This document shows, one piece after another, positions 34,243 through 44,991 of a DNA stretch of 64,000 nucleotides. Within the stretch, counting starts at the first letter, position 1; each line of letters starts with the position of its first letter. The DNA comes from Enterobacter sp. 638 (lineage in GTDB: Bacteria > Pseudomonadota > Gammaproteobacteria > Enterobacterales > Enterobacteriaceae). The position numbers and the translations under genes were made by a program. The stretch covers positions 4,278,001-4,342,000 of the forward strand of contig NC_009436.1 of NCBI RefSeq assembly GCF_000016325.1, given 5' to 3'. The notes beneath the pieces are model-generated. The model was given only the letters and a program-made list of their open reading frames with translations, had not been told where the DNA came from and did no database searches.

Positions 34243-36405
34243 TTACACATTTTCCAGACGCGCATAAGCGGCGACCAGCCATTTGATACCCTGTCCCTGG
34301 AACGCCACCTGCAGGCGACTGTGCTCGCCGCTCCCTTCCAGATTCACAATGGTGCCTTCGCCAAATTTCGAATGGCGGACGCGCTGGCCCAGCTTGTAGC
34401 CGGTGTCATTTTCCGAGATCGGCGTTCCCATCCGCTGATGGTTAACCGGACGGCTGATGCTGGCGCGCAGGCGCACCTCTTCGACGCAGGCTTCCGGTAG
34501 TTCGCCGATAAAGCGAGACGGACGGTGATAGACCTCTTTGCCATACAGACGACGCGTTTCGGCGTAGGTCAGCGTCAGCTTCTCCATCGCACGCGTCACG
34601 CCCACATAGGCCAGACGACGCTCCTCTTCCAGACGTCCGCCTTCATCCAGCGACATCTGGCTCGGGAACATCCCCTCTTCCATCCCGACAATAAACACTT
34701 GCGGGAACTCCAGCCCTTTGGCGGAGTGCAGCGTCATCAGTTGAACCGCATCCTGCCAGGTATCCGCCTGCCCTTCGCCCGCTTCCAGCGCCGCGTGGGA
34801 GAGGAATGCCTGCAGCGGCATCAAATCTTCGTCTTCTTCGTTGTAGCTGAACTGACGCGTTGCCGTCACCAGTTCCTCTAAGTTCTCGATACGCGTCTGG
34901 CCCTTTTCGCCCTTTTCCTGCTCATACATCATACGCAGGCCCGAATCCTTCACCACACGGTCCGTCTGAACGTGCAGCGGCATATCGGCGGTTTCTTGTG
35001 CCAGGGCGTCAATCAGTTCAATAAAGCGCTGTAACGCGCTTGCTGCGCGCCCGGCCAAGGCTTTTTCCTGCAATAGCTCACGGCACGATTGCCACAGCGT
35101 GAGCTGACGCTCACGGGCAGCCTGACGCACCACGTCCAGGGTGCGATCGCCGATTCCACGCGTTGGGGTATTCACGACACGCTCAAACGCCGCATCGTCG
35201 TTACGGTTAGCAATCAGACGCAAATACGACAGCGCGTCTTTGATTTCCTGGCGTTCGAAGAAGCGCATGCCGCCATAGATGCGGTACGGCATGCTGACCT
35301 GCAACAGCGCCTCTTCGAGCACGCGCGACTGGGCGTTACTGCGATAGAGAATGGCGCATTTTTCCAGCGCGCCGCCGTTGTCCTGCCAGGTTTTGATGCG
35401 ATTGACCACGAAACGCGCTTCGTCCAACTCGTTGAACGCGCAGTAGATTGAAATCGGTTCGCCGTCGACGCCGTCGGTCCACAGCTTTTTGCCCAGTCGC
35501 CCGTTGTTGTTTTCAATCAGGGCGTTGGCGGCGCTCAGAATATTGTTCGTCGAGCGGTAGTTTTGCTCCAGACGAATAGTTTCTGCACCAGGGAAATCAT
35601 TGAGGAAGCGCTGAATGTTTTCGACCTGCGCACCACGCCAGCCGTAAATCGACTGGTCATCATCGCCCACGATCATCACTTTACCGGTGTCACCCGCCAG
35701 CATGCGGATCCACGCGTACTGAATGTTGTTGGTATCCTGGAATTCATCCACGAGGATGTTGGTAAAGCGTTCGCGATAATGCTGAAGAATATGCGGCTTG
35801 TTCAGCCACAGCTCATGCGCGCGCAGGAGCAACTCGGCGAAATCCACCAGACCCGCGCGATCGCATGCTTCCTGATAAGCCTGATAAACCTTCTGCCAGG
35901 TTTGCTCAACCGGATTGCCGAAGCTTTGAATATGGTGCGGGCGCAGCCCTTCGTCTTTTTGACCGTTGATGTACCACATCGCCTGACGCGGCGGCCATTG
36001 CTTCTCATCGAGGTTCATCGCCTTGATCAGACGTTTCAGCAAACGCAGCTGGTCTTCGCTGTCGAGGATCTGGAAATCCTGTGGCAGATTAGCGTCCATA
36101 TGGTGCGCACGCAGCAGTCGGTGCGCCAGCCCGTGGAACGTGCCCACCCACATGCCGCCCTGGCTGGTGCCCATCAGCTGGGCAATACGATGGCGCATTT
36201 CCGCCGCCGCTTTGTTGGTAAACGTCACGGCCATAATGGAATACGGCGAGCTGTTTTCTACGCTCTGCAACCACGCGATGCGGTGAACCAGAACACGCGT
36301 CTTACCACTGCCCGCCCCTGCCAGCACCAGCATATTGGTCCGCGTCGCGGCGACCGCTTCACGTTGTTTGTCATTAAGGCTGTCGAGCAGGTAAGAAACG
36401 TCCAT
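34243..36405 (-). CDS. uvrD: DNA helicase II UvrD
   Basis: 3'-5' superfamily 1 helicase (720 aa) of nucleotide excision and methyl-directed mismatch repair. Motif I is GAGSGKTRVL (about 29-38), motif Ia VTFTNKAAAEMR, motif II VDEFQDTNNIQYAW, motif III GDDDQSIYGWRGA, motif V TLHSAKGLEF and motif VI AYVGVTRAM. The C-terminal tail binds UvrB and MutL in E. coli. The start MDVSYLLDSLND at 36405 is the family start (an ATG two codons earlier is in frame). A LexA-like box lies about 50 nt upstream. Confidence 0.98.
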   Translation of the reverse strand: MDVSYLLDSLNDKQREAVAATRTNMLVLAGAGSGKTRVLVHRIAWLQSVENSSPYSIMAVTFTNKAAAEMRHRIAQLMGTSQGGMWVGTFHGLAHRLLRAHHMDANLPQDFQILDSEDQLRLLKRLIKAMNLDEKQWPPRQAMWYINGQKDEGLRPHHIQSFGNPVEQTWQKVYQAYQEACDRAGLVDFAELLLRAHELWLNKPHILQHYRERFTNILVDEFQDTNNIQYAWIRMLAGDTGKVMIVGDDDQSIYGWRGAQVENIQRFLNDFPGAETIRLEQNYRSTNNILSAANALIENNNGRLGKKLWTDGVDGEPISIYCAFNELDEARFVVNRIKTWQDNGGALEKCAILYRSNAQSRVLEEALLQVSMPYRIYGGMRFFERQEIKDALSYLRLIANRNDDAAFERVVNTPTRGIGDRTLDVVRQAARERQLTLWQSCRELLQEKALAGRAASALQRFIELIDALAQETADMPLHVQTDRVVKDSGLRMMYEQEKGEKGQTRIENLEELVTATRQFSYNEEDEDLMPLQAFLSHAALEAGEGQADTWQDAVQLMTLHSAKGLEFPQVFIVGMEEGMFPSQMSLDEGGRLEEERRLAYVGVTRAMEKLTLTYAETRRLYGKEVYHRPSRFIGELPEACVEEVRLRASISRPVNHQRMGTPISENDTGYKLGQRVRHSKFGEGTIVNLEGSGEHSRLQVAFQGQGIKWLVAAYARLENV

Positions 36406-36453
36406 TGGCACCGCCAGAAGTCATCTGCCCGGCGGCGTTTTATCTGCCGGACA

Positions 36454-36473
36454 TACTGTTGATTTATACAATA
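36454..36473. promoter_or_regulatory. LexA-like box upstream of uvrD
   Basis: TACTGTTGATTTATACAATA matches the LexA pattern CTGT-N8-ACAG with one mismatch (ACAA), and both flanking TA pairs are kept. uvrD is an SOS gene in E. coli. The box is in the 83-bp gap between yigB and uvrD, so uvrD can be induced separately from the dapF operon. Confidence 0.7.
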
Positions 36474-36483
36474 CTGCTGGTGA

Positions 36484-37200
36484 TTATATCAGCGTGGTGA
36501 GGGATGCCAACCGCGAAATTTCTACGTGTGGCAACAGGCGGCTGTCGACGGTCTGCATCAGGTCGGCGTTTTCAGGTTTGATCCAGCAGGCCTGCATGCC
36601 ACAGCGGATCGCCCCGGCGACATCAGTCGTCAGATCGTCGCCGACGTGCAGGATTTCGCCCAGCGGCAACGCCAATTTTTCTGCCGCCAGATGATACATA
36701 TCGCTAAACGGTTTGGAACGCCCGTGCGGGCCCGCTCGGAAGACAAACGTAAAATAGTCGCCAAGCCCGAACAATTCCGGCTGGGCGTTGCCGTTGGTGA
36801 TCGCCACCAGCGGCCATTTTTCGGCCAGTTTCGCCAGCGTATCGTGCGTCTCTTGCGGCACGTCGATTCGGCTGCGCCATTTGGCAAAATTGGCCATTGA
36901 CGCTTCCGCGCCCAGCGCGGCTTCGGCTGCCGTGAGACCCGCATTGATCATCGCCTGTTCCACCGCACGACGACGCCATTCGGTCACGTCGTGATAAATG
37001 TCTGGCTCCGTCTCGCGCAGCGTCTGACGCAAACGCTGAAAATCGGTGTTTTGCAGGGTTTTTAAGGACGGATGATAATTTTGTACAAACGCCAGCGCTT
37101 CCTGTTCGGTGCGTAAAATCACCTGACGGTTGTCATAAAGCGTGTCATCAAGATCAAAAGTCAGCGCAGAAATCTGACCTAATGGGCGGTAAAAACGCAT
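36484..37200 (-). CDS. yigB: HAD-family FMN phosphatase YigB
   Basis: HAD-IA phosphatase (238 aa); the E. coli enzyme hydrolyses FMN to riboflavin, among other phosphates. Motif [10 protein letters not shown] (about 16-24), motif [11 protein letters not shown], motif III Lys in [10 protein letters not shown] and motif [15 protein letters not shown]. Its ATG shares one base with the xerC stop. It is the last gene of lptM-dapF-yigA-xerC-yigB, and uvrD follows. Confidence 0.95.
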   Translation of the reverse strand: MRFYRPLGQISALTFDLDDTLYDNRQVILRTEQEALAFVQNYHPSLKTLQNTDFQRLRQTLRETEPDIYHDVTEWRRRAVEQAMINAGLTAAEAALGAEASMANFAKWRSRIDVPQETHDTLAKLAEKWPLVAITNGNAQPELFGLGDYFTFVFRAGPHGRSKPFSDMYHLAAEKLALPLGEILHVGDDLTTDVAGAIRCGMQACWIKPENADLMQTVDSRLLPHVEISRLASLTTLI

Positions 37201-38102
37201 TATTTCCCCCGTTTGGCGCGCGGATGCGCCGAGTCATAGACTGACGCAAGATGTTGAAAATCAAGATGGGTATAGATCTGGGTGGTGGATAAATTGGCGT
37301 GACCTAACAGCTCCTGCACGCCGCGCAGGTCACCGCTGGATTCAAGCATATGCGTCGCGAAAGAATGGCGCAGCTTGTGCGGATGGACATGGCTGTTCAG
37401 CCCCTGCTTTATGCCCCACTCGGCAAACCGTTTTTGCACGTTGCGCGCCGAAATTCGCTTCCCCAGCTTCGAGAGAAACAGCGCGTTTTCCTCTGCGCCA
37501 AACAGCCCGCGCAGATCCAGCCAGTGTTCAATCCAGGCCACCGCATTGCGGCCAATCGGCAAGCGTCGCTCTTTGCTGCCTTTGCCCATTACCCACACTT
37601 CGCCGGTATCCAAATCGAGGTGTTTGAGATCTAAATTCACCAGTTCAGACAGACGCAATCCCGCACCGTACATCACTTCCAGCATGGCGCGATCGCGCAC
37701 TGCCAGCGGATCGTTAAGGTCGATATTGAGCAGGCGATTCACATCATCAACGTCGATATTTTTCGGCAGATGACGCGGGGCTTTGGGGGTAGAAATACCT
37801 TTTGCCGGATTGGCGTTGAGTTCGCCCTGGCTGACCAGCCAGTCGAAGAAACTGCGCAACGCCGACAGACGCAGCGCCAGGCTCGCCGGACCCAGACCTT
37901 TACGGCGACTGCGCACAACAAGGGCCCGCACGGTCGCGGCATCGCAAAGCGGCCAGCTTTTCAGGCCAATCTCTTCCGCCAGCTGCATGATCGCATCCAA
38001 CTGGCGCTGATAGTTCAGCAGCGTAATCGGACTGAGCTGGCGTTCGATGCCGAGATAACGCAGAAAACGCGCGACGAAGGAGCTAAGAGGAGCGTCCGTC
38101 AT
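37200..38102 (-). CDS. xerC: Site-specific tyrosine recombinase XerC
   Basis: Acts with XerD and FtsK at dif to resolve chromosome dimers. It has 300 aa (298 in E. coli). The N-terminal SAM-like DNA-binding domain covers about 8-95. The catalytic domain carries the Arg of [25 protein letters not shown] (His, Arg), the His of [11 protein letters not shown] and the nucleophile Tyr of IYTHLDFQ. It overlaps yigA by 4 nt (ATGA). Confidence 0.98.
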   Translation of the reverse strand: MTDAPLSSFVARFLRYLGIERQLSPITLLNYQRQLDAIMQLAEEIGLKSWPLCDAATVRALVVRSRRKGLGPASLALRLSALRSFFDWLVSQGELNANPAKGISTPKAPRHLPKNIDVDDVNRLLNIDLNDPLAVRDRAMLEVMYGAGLRLSELVNLDLKHLDLDTGEVWVMGKGSKERRLPIGRNAVAWIEHWLDLRGLFGAEENALFLSKLGKRISARNVQKRFAEWGIKQGLNSHVHPHKLRHSFATHMLESSGDLRGVQELLGHANLSTTQIYTHLDFQHLASVYDSAHPRAKRGK

Positions 38103-38806
38103 ACGCGCTCAATCCAGCGCTCCAGCAGCTCAGGCAGCATTAGGGCGATTTCCTGCAGCAAATGCGTGCCCTGCCCCTGTTCGTAGTGGTGCGCGTCGCG
38201 GCTGGTGAATAACATTACGCCCAGATCCCCTTCGCGCCCCATCAGCGACATCGCCACTGAGCCAATCGCTTTGGCTTCCGGCAGTACCACCAGCAGTTCA
38301 GGTCCGTTCAGTGGCCCAAGATAGTGATGCTCATGCCCAAGACGCTGGATGCGCAGCGGTTCAAACGTTTGACGATTCAAGGCCAGATGGGTAAAACCAG
38401 ACGGCGCGCCGATGCGCCAGCGATCGGGGAACAGACGAATGGTCGCTCCCGCCAGGCCTATTTCGCGCGCCCAGCGGTGGAAACGGCTGAGAAACTCTTC
38501 CAGGCTGTGCGCCGACGCGAGCCGCGCCTGCAAATTCAGCAGACGATAAAACAGGCTTTCGTTATTGCTGGCCTGTTCCATCAGCAGCGTCATGTTTTCT
38601 TCAAGCTGATCGATGTGTTTACGCGAGCGCGCCATGTGCCATTCAACCAGCGACACGGTATCGCGCACGGGATGCGGCACGCGCATTTGTTCAACCACGC
38701 GTGCATTGCGGATAAAAAACTCAGGATTGCGCAGCAGATAATCAACAACAGCCCGGTCATCCAGTTCCGTCATTATTTCCTGCAGTTCTTCCCCTGGTTG
38801 TTTCAT
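38099..38806 (-). CDS. yigA: DUF484 family protein YigA
   Basis: GAF-like DUF484 protein (235 aa) of unknown function, always found between dapF and xerC in enterobacteria. An N-terminal acidic helix-rich segment ([20 protein letters not shown]) precedes a short coiled coil ([19 protein letters not shown]), and the GAF-like core follows from about residue 90. It overlaps dapF and xerC by 4 nt each, so expression is coupled. No catalytic motif is visible. Confidence 0.93.
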   Translation of the reverse strand: MKQPGEELQEIMTELDDRAVVDYLLRNPEFFIRNARVVEQMRVPHPVRDTVSLVEWHMARSRKHIDQLEENMTLLMEQASNNESLFYRLLNLQARLASAHSLEEFLSRFHRWAREIGLAGATIRLFPDRWRIGAPSGFTHLALNRQTFEPLRIQRLGHEHHYLGPLNGPELLVVLPEAKAIGSVAMSLMGREGDLGVMLFTSRDAHHYEQGQGTHLLQEIALMLPELLERWIERV

Positions 38807-39627
38807 AGATGGATAAACCCGTCATAAACATGTGCCGCCGGGCCAGTCATAAACAGCGGATGACCCGGACCTTTCCAGGCGATATCAAGACGACCGCCCG
38901 GCAATTCCACGCGAACCTCTTCTGCCAGTAAACCTTGCGATATACCGACAGCCACGGCCGCACAAGCGCCGCTGCCACAGGCTCGCGTTTCGCCCGCGCC
39001 GCGCTCGTAGACGCGCAGGCGGATGTGTTCACGCTTCATCACCTGCATAAATCCGATATTCGCCCGCTCCGGAAAGCGCTCGTGGCTTTCCATGATGGGG
39101 CCGAGGATTTCCACGGCGGCCGTATCAACATCATCAACCTGAATCACGCAGTGGGGATTTCCCATCGAGACGACGCCGCACAATACTGTCTGCTCGGACG
39201 CGCGCATAATATAGGTCTTTTCCGCTTTGATGGCGCGAAACGGTACGGCTGATGGCTCGAAGTTGGGCTCGCCCATGTTCACGCGCACCAGCTCATCGTC
39301 TGTGACGCTTAATATCATGCGGCCATTCGCCGTGCTCACGCAGATATCGCGCTTATTGGTCAGGCCTTTCAGACGCACAAAGCGGGCGAAACAGCGCGCG
39401 CCGTTGCCGCACTGTGAGACTTCACTGCCGTCAGCATTAAAGATGCGATAGTGAAAATCGAGATCCGGATCGTACGGCGGCTCGACCACCAGCAGTTGAT
39501 CAAAACCGACGCCCACATGCCGATCCGCCAGGCGGCGAATCAGCTCTGGTGAGAAAAAGACATTCTGCGTTACCGCGTCGACGACCATAAAATCGTTGCC
39601 AAGGCCATGCATTTTAGAGAACTGCAT
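38803..39627 (-). CDS. dapF: Diaminopimelate epimerase DapF
   Basis: PLP-independent epimerase (274 aa) that converts LL- to meso-diaminopimelate for peptidoglycan and lysine. The two-base active site uses Cys73 in QCGNGARCF and Cys217 in [12 protein letters not shown]. The second of two tandem ATGs (39627) is chosen because GGAG lies 6 nt before it and it gives [13 protein letters not shown] as in E. coli. It lies 35 nt after lptM. Confidence 0.98.
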   Translation of the reverse strand: MQFSKMHGLGNDFMVVDAVTQNVFFSPELIRRLADRHVGVGFDQLLVVEPPYDPDLDFHYRIFNADGSEVSQCGNGARCFARFVRLKGLTNKRDICVSTANGRMILSVTDDELVRVNMGEPNFEPSAVPFRAIKAEKTYIMRASEQTVLCGVVSMGNPHCVIQVDDVDTAAVEILGPIMESHERFPERANIGFMQVMKREHIRLRVYERGAGETRACGSGACAAVAVGISQGLLAEEVRVELPGGRLDIAWKGPGHPLFMTGPAAHVYDGFIHL

Positions 39628-39662
39628 CATCTACTCCATTGCGCGGGTACCGAAACTGGTTC

Positions 39663-39866
39663 TCAGTAATTGACCTGGCTTGGGCCACCGTTATCGCCGC
39701 GATCGTTGCTCACAGGCGTGGTTGACTCAATCTGACTGTTCACCGGTTTCGTCGGCGGTGGCGCAGATTTATCCGCAGGCGGGAAATAGAGCGGTCCCTT
39801 CAGTCCACAGCCGGTCAGGCTAAACAGAGTGACAAGAACGGCAAGCGTTCGAAAAACGTTTTTCAT
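39663..39866 (-). CDS. lptM: LPS assembly small lipoprotein LptM (YifL)
   Basis: Outer-membrane lipoprotein (67 aa). A signal peptide ends in the lipobox LTGC (Cys20), followed by the conserved GLKGPLYFPPAD and a disordered, Pro/Ser/Asn-rich tail. E. coli LptM helps LptD fold and form its disulfides in the LPS export translocon. It is the first gene of the dapF operon and divergent from cyaY. Confidence 0.95.
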   Translation of the reverse strand: MKNVFRTLAVLVTLFSLTGCGLKGPLYFPPADKSAPPPTKPVNSQIESTTPVSNDRGDNGGPSQVNY

Positions 39867-40003
39867 TAGTGGTGGCCCGTAAGTTCATGCTTTCTGTTTC
39901 TATCATCGCAGGAGAAGACACAAAAGCAAGAGTTTGCCGCTTTCCTGCAACGGGATTTATTTAGCGTTATACTCCCGCCATCACGAAAAACAGGAACAAA
40001 ACC

Positions 40004-40327
40004 ATGAATGACAGTGAATTTCATCGCCTTGCCGATAACTTGTGGCAGACCATTGAAGCGCGTCTGGACGACTGGGATGGCGACAGCGATATTGATTGTG
40101 AGATCAACGGCGGCGTGCTGACACTAAGCTTTGAGAACGGCAGCAAAATTATTATTAATCGCCAGGAGCCGCTTCATCAGGTGTGGCTGGCGACAAAACA
40201 GGGCGGCTACCATTTCAATCTGAAAGGGGACGACTGGATTTGCGACCGTAGCGGCGAGATGTTCTGGGATTTGCTGGAACAGGCGGCGACGCAACAGGCA
40301 GGCGAAGAGATCAGTTTCCGAGGTTAA
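40004..40327 (+). CDS. cyaY: Iron-sulfur cluster assembly protein CyaY (frataxin)
   Basis: Bacterial frataxin (107 aa), an iron-binding regulator of IscS. The acidic first helix ([20 protein letters not shown], then DWDGDSDID) supplies the iron-binding surface. The beta-sheet motif is [20 protein letters not shown], and Trp residues of [11 protein letters not shown] are conserved. The ATG follows an A-rich AGGAAC site. It is convergent with cyaA. Confidence 0.97.
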   Translation: MNDSEFHRLADNLWQTIEARLDDWDGDSDIDCEINGGVLTLSFENGSKIIINRQEPLHQVWLATKQGGYHFNLKGDDWICDRSGEMFWDLLEQAATQQAGEEISFRG

Positions 40328-40368
40328 CAGTCACTAGCTTCTCGTCAGAGACGGTTTTTGCTGTTAGC

Positions 40369-40390
40369 ACCCTCTCCCGTGGGAGAGGGT
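40369..40390. repeat. GC-rich palindrome at convergent ends, copy 3
   Basis: Arms ACCCTCTCCC and GGGAGAGGGT separated by two bases, giving about a 9-bp stem. It lies 10 nt from the cyaA stop, in the gap between the cyaY and cyaA stops. It shares the CCCTCTCC core with the copies at 20929 and 32905. Confidence 0.65.
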
Positions 40391-40400
40391 CGGCCCGCAC

Positions 40401-42944
40401 TCAGGAAAAATACTGCTGTAACAGCGGCTGGTTTTCGTCCAGGTTCTCCGGTGGGGCTGCAACCATCTGATTGCGGAACGGAAGCACCTGTGCGCGCCCA
40501 TCGACTTTCACGATCTGATAGAACTGCGGCAAGTTGAAGTTGATGAAGCTTGAGCCGTAGGTAAAGCGATCGTGCGATGACGAATAGAAGCGGCTCACAT
40601 CGCGAACCAAATCTTCTTTGCTCCCTTCGCAGTGGTGATAAACCTCTGCACGGTTGGTTTCATCCAGAATGTAAATGTTAAATCCAGATTGATCATCCGC
40701 TTCTTCGAAGAAGAACTGAATAATCCCTTCGCTGGCAAAACCATCCACCACCTGCGGCAAACTCACCGGATTGGTTTCGACCTGCACGGACAGGCTGTGC
40801 AGCTTGTTGTGCGAGATAGCGCCGTAAAACTCGATCGCGTTTTCCAGTTTTTGCACGGACACATTCAGGCGCTCAAAGAACAGGCCCCAGGTCTGGCCAG
40901 AAACGCGCAGCGCTTTGAAACGCCCGGTTTCATGGCGGGTGCTCGAAAGACGCAGTTCAATACACTCAGAGACAAGCTGCTGGACGCGAGTACGAATCAG
41001 GCCCCGCAGATGCTGGCTGTAGCAGAACACTTCGACGCTGTCTGGCGGCGCGGCATCCTGATGCATCTTCCCGAGAATTGTTTTTAACGCCTCGATCATC
41101 GCCTGCTCGCCGTTGAAATGCAGCGTTCGCACTTCGTTCCACGAGTTGCGATACAGCAGGTCCACGCTGCCAATCAGGCAATTTTGCTGCTCGCCAAAGC
41201 TGAAGACATCCAGTTTGCGGAAATCAAAATGGACAACCTGATTGCGGAACGCCGCCGTCGGGTCGTATTCCAGGTTAACGATAATCGCCAGATGACGAAT
41301 TTCGCACGGGCTGTAGAGCGCTTTCGGCGTCGGCGCAGGCAGACGCAGCGGGAAGTGATGCGACACATCCGCGACCATTTCCTGCAGCTTGGCTAAATCA
41401 ACGACCTCGTTGCCTTTGATAAACAGGCGGGTGCGAGAAGTCAGCAGACCGTTAAACCAGGCCCAGGCCACCAGCTTGTTAAGATAGCGGTTATATTCCA
41501 GCGGCTGATGGCTGACGATCGAATCCATGCTTGGGGCACGGTTGTAGAGATACCAGCCGGTGCGGTTCGCGCGACCCGGCGGGACGTAAATAAAGGTCAG
41601 ATTGAGTTCTGACAGATCCGGTGAAATCTGCGGGTTAACCAGCGTGACTTTGCCTGGCAGCGCTTCAAACGCCGCGTACAGTTTACGGGTCAAGACACCG
41701 ATATCCTGCGGGCTGGCGGAAACGCTGAGATTATTGCGGCGGGCAAAGCGAATCAGGTTACGGTAGCTCTGCATCATCGCATCGAGCAATTCGTTGTGCG
41801 CTTCACGCACCTGATCGATTTTCCAGTTGGCGCGGTTATCGAGCATGGACAGACGTTCTTCGTCCCATCCCCACTCTTTGACAAGCTGACTGACCACTTC
41901 ACGACGCCAGCCAACGCATGCGCGTTCGCGGCTGAGTTTTTCACAAACTTTGAGATAGAAACATCGACGCACCAGATCGAGACGCGTGTGGTCATCAATG
42001 GCTTTCAGGTATTCGGTAACGCGTTCCAGCATCATGCAGTAAGCATCAAGCCCGAAGGAGACGATTTCCCCGTCGTGCAGGCGCTGTTTGATATCTTTTG
42101 CCAGCAGACGTGGCGTGGGGTATTCCCAGGAATACGCCTCAAGCAGCAGCGTTTTTAACACCGCTTTGTACGGTGAATCGATGCTTTTGTAGAGCTGCCA
42201 CAGGCTTGCGCCAAAGTATTCTTCAGCAGACAGGGAGCTTAAGCCGCCCAGATCCAACCATTCGTTTGGCGTTAATACACCTTGTGAATAGAGCGACATG
42301 ACGTAATCGTCATAATGCTCTTCCTCTTCGCACGGCACCATATTCCACAGAATACGCTTACCGGCGAGGCGCACAGCACTGCGATAAAATTCATCCAGCA
42401 GTAAAATGTGCTGCGTTGAGCCGCAGTCTTCACCACCCAGACTGCCACTTTCATTATGGCGGAAACGGTTTTCGTCAATCAGGAAGAAGCTCACTTCTAC
42501 GCCCAGCGACGCCGCCCAACTTTCGAGCAGGCTGCATTTACGCTGCAACAGCTGACGCTCTTCGTTATCAAGCCAGGACTGATGACAAACCCAGATATCC
42601 AGGTCAGAAGAACAGCTTTGTCCTACCGATGAGGTACTCCCCATGGTGTAAATGCCGGTAATAGGCAACTCACCTTCTGGAGATTCCTGCGTCGGCATAC
42701 CGCGGTAGAGTTCGAGTTCGCTGAGGTAATGCTGTTGGGTTTCATCAGGCGTGTAAATGCAGATGCCCTTGGGAACGTTACCGTCAAGGTAGCCCGGCAT
42801 CAGCGGATGGTGGTAGTGCAATAATGTAGGCAGCAGACTGTAGACCTGTTGGAAAGCAGGTCCCATGGCAGCAAGCGCACGATCCACGCGCAATTGATTT
42901 ATGGCATCCAGTCTCTGTTTCAGAGTCTCAATATAGAGGTACAA
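40401..42944 (-). CDS. cyaA: Class I adenylate cyclase CyaA
   Basis: Makes cAMP from ATP; activity is controlled by phosphorylated EIIA-Glc. It has 847 aa. The catalytic N-terminal half (about 1-540) carries the nucleotidyltransferase signature [20 protein letters not shown] (about 102-121); the C-terminal half is regulatory. The start is TTG at 42944 ([16 protein letters not shown]), the same inefficient start used in E. coli, which limits synthesis. A CRP site overlaps the promoter region. Confidence 0.98.
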   Translation of the reverse strand: MYLYIETLKQRLDAINQLRVDRALAAMGPAFQQVYSLLPTLLHYHHPLMPGYLDGNVPKGICIYTPDETQQHYLSELELYRGMPTQESPEGELPITGIYTMGSTSSVGQSCSSDLDIWVCHQSWLDNEERQLLQRKCSLLESWAASLGVEVSFFLIDENRFRHNESGSLGGEDCGSTQHILLLDEFYRSAVRLAGKRILWNMVPCEEEEHYDDYVMSLYSQGVLTPNEWLDLGGLSSLSAEEYFGASLWQLYKSIDSPYKAVLKTLLLEAYSWEYPTPRLLAKDIKQRLHDGEIVSFGLDAYCMMLERVTEYLKAIDDHTRLDLVRRCFYLKVCEKLSRERACVGWRREVVSQLVKEWGWDEERLSMLDNRANWKIDQVREAHNELLDAMMQSYRNLIRFARRNNLSVSASPQDIGVLTRKLYAAFEALPGKVTLVNPQISPDLSELNLTFIYVPPGRANRTGWYLYNRAPSMDSIVSHQPLEYNRYLNKLVAWAWFNGLLTSRTRLFIKGNEVVDLAKLQEMVADVSHHFPLRLPAPTPKALYSPCEIRHLAIIVNLEYDPTAAFRNQVVHFDFRKLDVFSFGEQQNCLIGSVDLLYRNSWNEVRTLHFNGEQAMIEALKTILGKMHQDAAPPDSVEVFCYSQHLRGLIRTRVQQLVSECIELRLSSTRHETGRFKALRVSGQTWGLFFERLNVSVQKLENAIEFYGAISHNKLHSLSVQVETNPVSLPQVVDGFASEGIIQFFFEEADDQSGFNIYILDETNRAEVYHHCEGSKEDLVRDVSRFYSSSHDRFTYGSSFINFNLPQFYQIVKVDGRAQVLPFRNQMVAAPPENLDENQPLLQQYFS

Positions 42945-43291
42945 GACATATCGCCTGATGTTTCCGGACGTAGCAACCGTTCAAAACAGCGAAAGATTAC
43001 GAGCCCGCAGTATTTCAAAAAAGAACCGTTACCCTTTTTCGCCCTTATCATTATGGTGGTACAGACGAAAAAATGGTCTAAAACGTGATCAATCTAACAC
43101 CTTGCCGATTGACCGTAAAGAAAGATGCGCTACAGACAAGTGTAGCATCGATCTTAACGTGTAAATTCCTTAATACGGCTGCGGATGGCCAGAGCACCGC
43201 CTCGTCCCTCTCCCCCTCATCGACCGTAAAACTGACATCCCAGAGTCAACAATGTTAGGATGGGCGGCGGACGATAAGGACGGTAACAAGC
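42945..43291. promoter_or_regulatory. cyaA-hemC divergent control region with CRP site
   Basis: These 347 bp carry no gene. A CRP site lies at 43083-43100 (on the minus strand GGTGTTAGATTGATCACG); its sequence context is nearly the E. coli cyaAP2 site, where CRP-cAMP represses cyaA. The remainder holds the cyaA leader (to 42945) and the hemC promoter side; no repeat or terminator stands out. Confidence 0.75.
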
Positions 43292-44233
43292 ATGTTAGAC
43301 AATGTTTTGAGAATTGCCACACGCCAAAGCCCACTCGCGCTTTGGCAGGCACAATATGTGAAGCAGCGCCTCGAAGCCTGCCATCAAGGGTTGCGTGTTG
43401 AACTGGTTCCGATGGTGACGCGCGGCGATGTGATTCTGGATACGCCCCTGGCAAAAGTGGGTGGAAAAGGCTTGTTTGTCAAAGAGCTGGAAATCGCACT
43501 GCTTGAGAACCGCGCCGATATCGCCGTCCATTCAATGAAGGATGTGCCAGTCGAATTCCCAGAAGGATTAGGGCTGGTGACAATTTGCGAGCGCGAAGAT
43601 CCCCGCGATGCTTTCGTCTCAAACCGCTACGCTTCTTTGGATGATTTGCCCAAAGGAAGCGTGGTTGGCACGTCAAGTTTACGCCGTCAGTGTCAACTGG
43701 CTGAACGCCGCCCAGACTTGGTCATCCGCTCTCTGCGCGGAAACGTCGGCACGCGCCTCGGCAAGCTCGATAATGGTGATTATGATGCCATTATTCTGGC
43801 GGTCGCTGGCCTTAAGCGCCTTGGGCTGGAATCACGAATTCGCGTCGCGATGCCACCAGAACTGTGCCTGCCCGCCGTCGGTCAGGGTGCCGTGGGGATT
43901 GAATGTCGTCTCGATGACGACCGCACCCGCGCGCTGCTCTCGCCGCTAAATCATGATGAAACCGCTATTCGCGTCCAGGCTGAGCGGGCAATGAACATGC
44001 GACTTGAAGGCGGCTGTCAGGTTCCGATTGGCAGCTATGCTGAATTGATTAACGGTGAGCTTTGGCTGCGCGCATTAGTGGGCGCACCAGACGGTTCACA
44101 GATGGTGCGTGGTGAACGCCGCGGCTTGCCGCAAGATGCCGAAATGCTGGGCATATCACTGGCCGATGAGCTGCTGAACAATGGCGCGCGCGCGATCCTG
44201 GCAGACGTTTATAACGGAGAACCACCAGCATGA
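43292..44233 (+). CDS. hemC: Porphobilinogen deaminase HemC
   Basis: Condenses four porphobilinogens to hydroxymethylbilane using a covalent dipyrromethane cofactor. It has 313 aa. The cofactor Cys242 is in [13 protein letters not shown]. The catalytic Asp is in [14 protein letters not shown], and the Arg-rich anion site in [18 protein letters not shown]. The ATG at 43292 ([19 protein letters not shown]) follows AAGGA. It overlaps hemD by 4 nt and heads the hemCDXY operon. Confidence 0.99.
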   Translation: MLDNVLRIATRQSPLALWQAQYVKQRLEACHQGLRVELVPMVTRGDVILDTPLAKVGGKGLFVKELEIALLENRADIAVHSMKDVPVEFPEGLGLVTICEREDPRDAFVSNRYASLDDLPKGSVVGTSSLRRQCQLAERRPDLVIRSLRGNVGTRLGKLDNGDYDAIILAVAGLKRLGLESRIRVAMPPELCLPAVGQGAVGIECRLDDDRTRALLSPLNHDETAIRVQAERAMNMRLEGGCQVPIGSYAELINGELWLRALVGAPDGSQMVRGERRGLPQDAEMLGISLADELLNNGARAILADVYNGEPPA

Positions 44234-44970
44234 ATATTCTCGTCACCCGCCCGTCTCCCGCAGGAGAGCAGTTAGTGAGCCGTCTGCGCGCACTTGGGCA
44301 GGTGGCATGGAGCTTTCCGCTGATTGAGTTCTCCCCGGGTCGCGAGCTTTCTACGCTCGCCGACTCTCTTTATGCCCTGCAAGAAGGCGATCTCGTTTTC
44401 GCATTGTCACAACATGCCGTGGAATTTGCGCAAGCCCAGTTGCAGCAAGAAAACAAACGCTGGCCGACTGCACCGCGCTATTTTGCCATCGGGCGTACCA
44501 CCGCGCTGGCATTGCATACCGTCAGTGGAATTGACGTTCGCTATCCATTAGATCGGGAAATCAGCGAAGTCTTGCTACAATTACCTGAATTACAAACTGT
44601 TGCTGGAAAGCGCGCGCTGGTTCTTCGCGGAAACGGTGGGCGTGAATTATTGGGCGAAACCCTAACGGATCGCGGCGCAGAGGTCACTTTTTGCGAGTGC
44701 TATCAGCGCTGTGCGAAATATTATGACGGGGCAGAAGAGGCGATGCGCTGGCATCTGCGCGGCGTGGATACGCTGGTGGTCACCAGCGGCGAAATGCTGC
44801 AACAACTCTGGTCGCTGATCCCGCAATGGTATCGTGAAAACTGGTTACTCCGCTGCCGACTGCTGGTCGTCAGTGAGCGTCTGGCGAACCTCGCCCGGGA
44901 ATTGGGCTGGCAAGATATTCGGATCGCTGATAACGCCGACAACGATGCGCTGCTGCGCGCATTACAATAA
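44230..44970 (+). CDS. hemD: Uroporphyrinogen-III synthase HemD
   Basis: Cyclises hydroxymethylbilane with inversion of ring D (246 aa). It has the two-lobed HemD fold: [19 protein letters not shown] at the N-terminus and the hinge around [11 protein letters not shown], where the conserved Tyr is seen. The sequence [20 protein letters not shown] lies in the second lobe. The ATG overlaps the hemC stop, so the two are translationally coupled. Confidence 0.98.
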   Translation: MNILVTRPSPAGEQLVSRLRALGQVAWSFPLIEFSPGRELSTLADSLYALQEGDLVFALSQHAVEFAQAQLQQENKRWPTAPRYFAIGRTTALALHTVSGIDVRYPLDREISEVLLQLPELQTVAGKRALVLRGNGGRELLGETLTDRGAEVTFCECYQRCAKYYDGAEEAMRWHLRGVDTLVVTSGEMLQQLWSLIPQWYRENWLLRCRLLVVSERLANLARELGWQDIRIADNADNDALLRALQ

Positions 44971-44991
44971 CTCTCATAATGGGAAGCCATA

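Noticed and set aside
35563..36462. 299-codon ORF antisense to uvrD
   Set aside because: Shadow of a highly conserved gene, extending over its LexA-like box.
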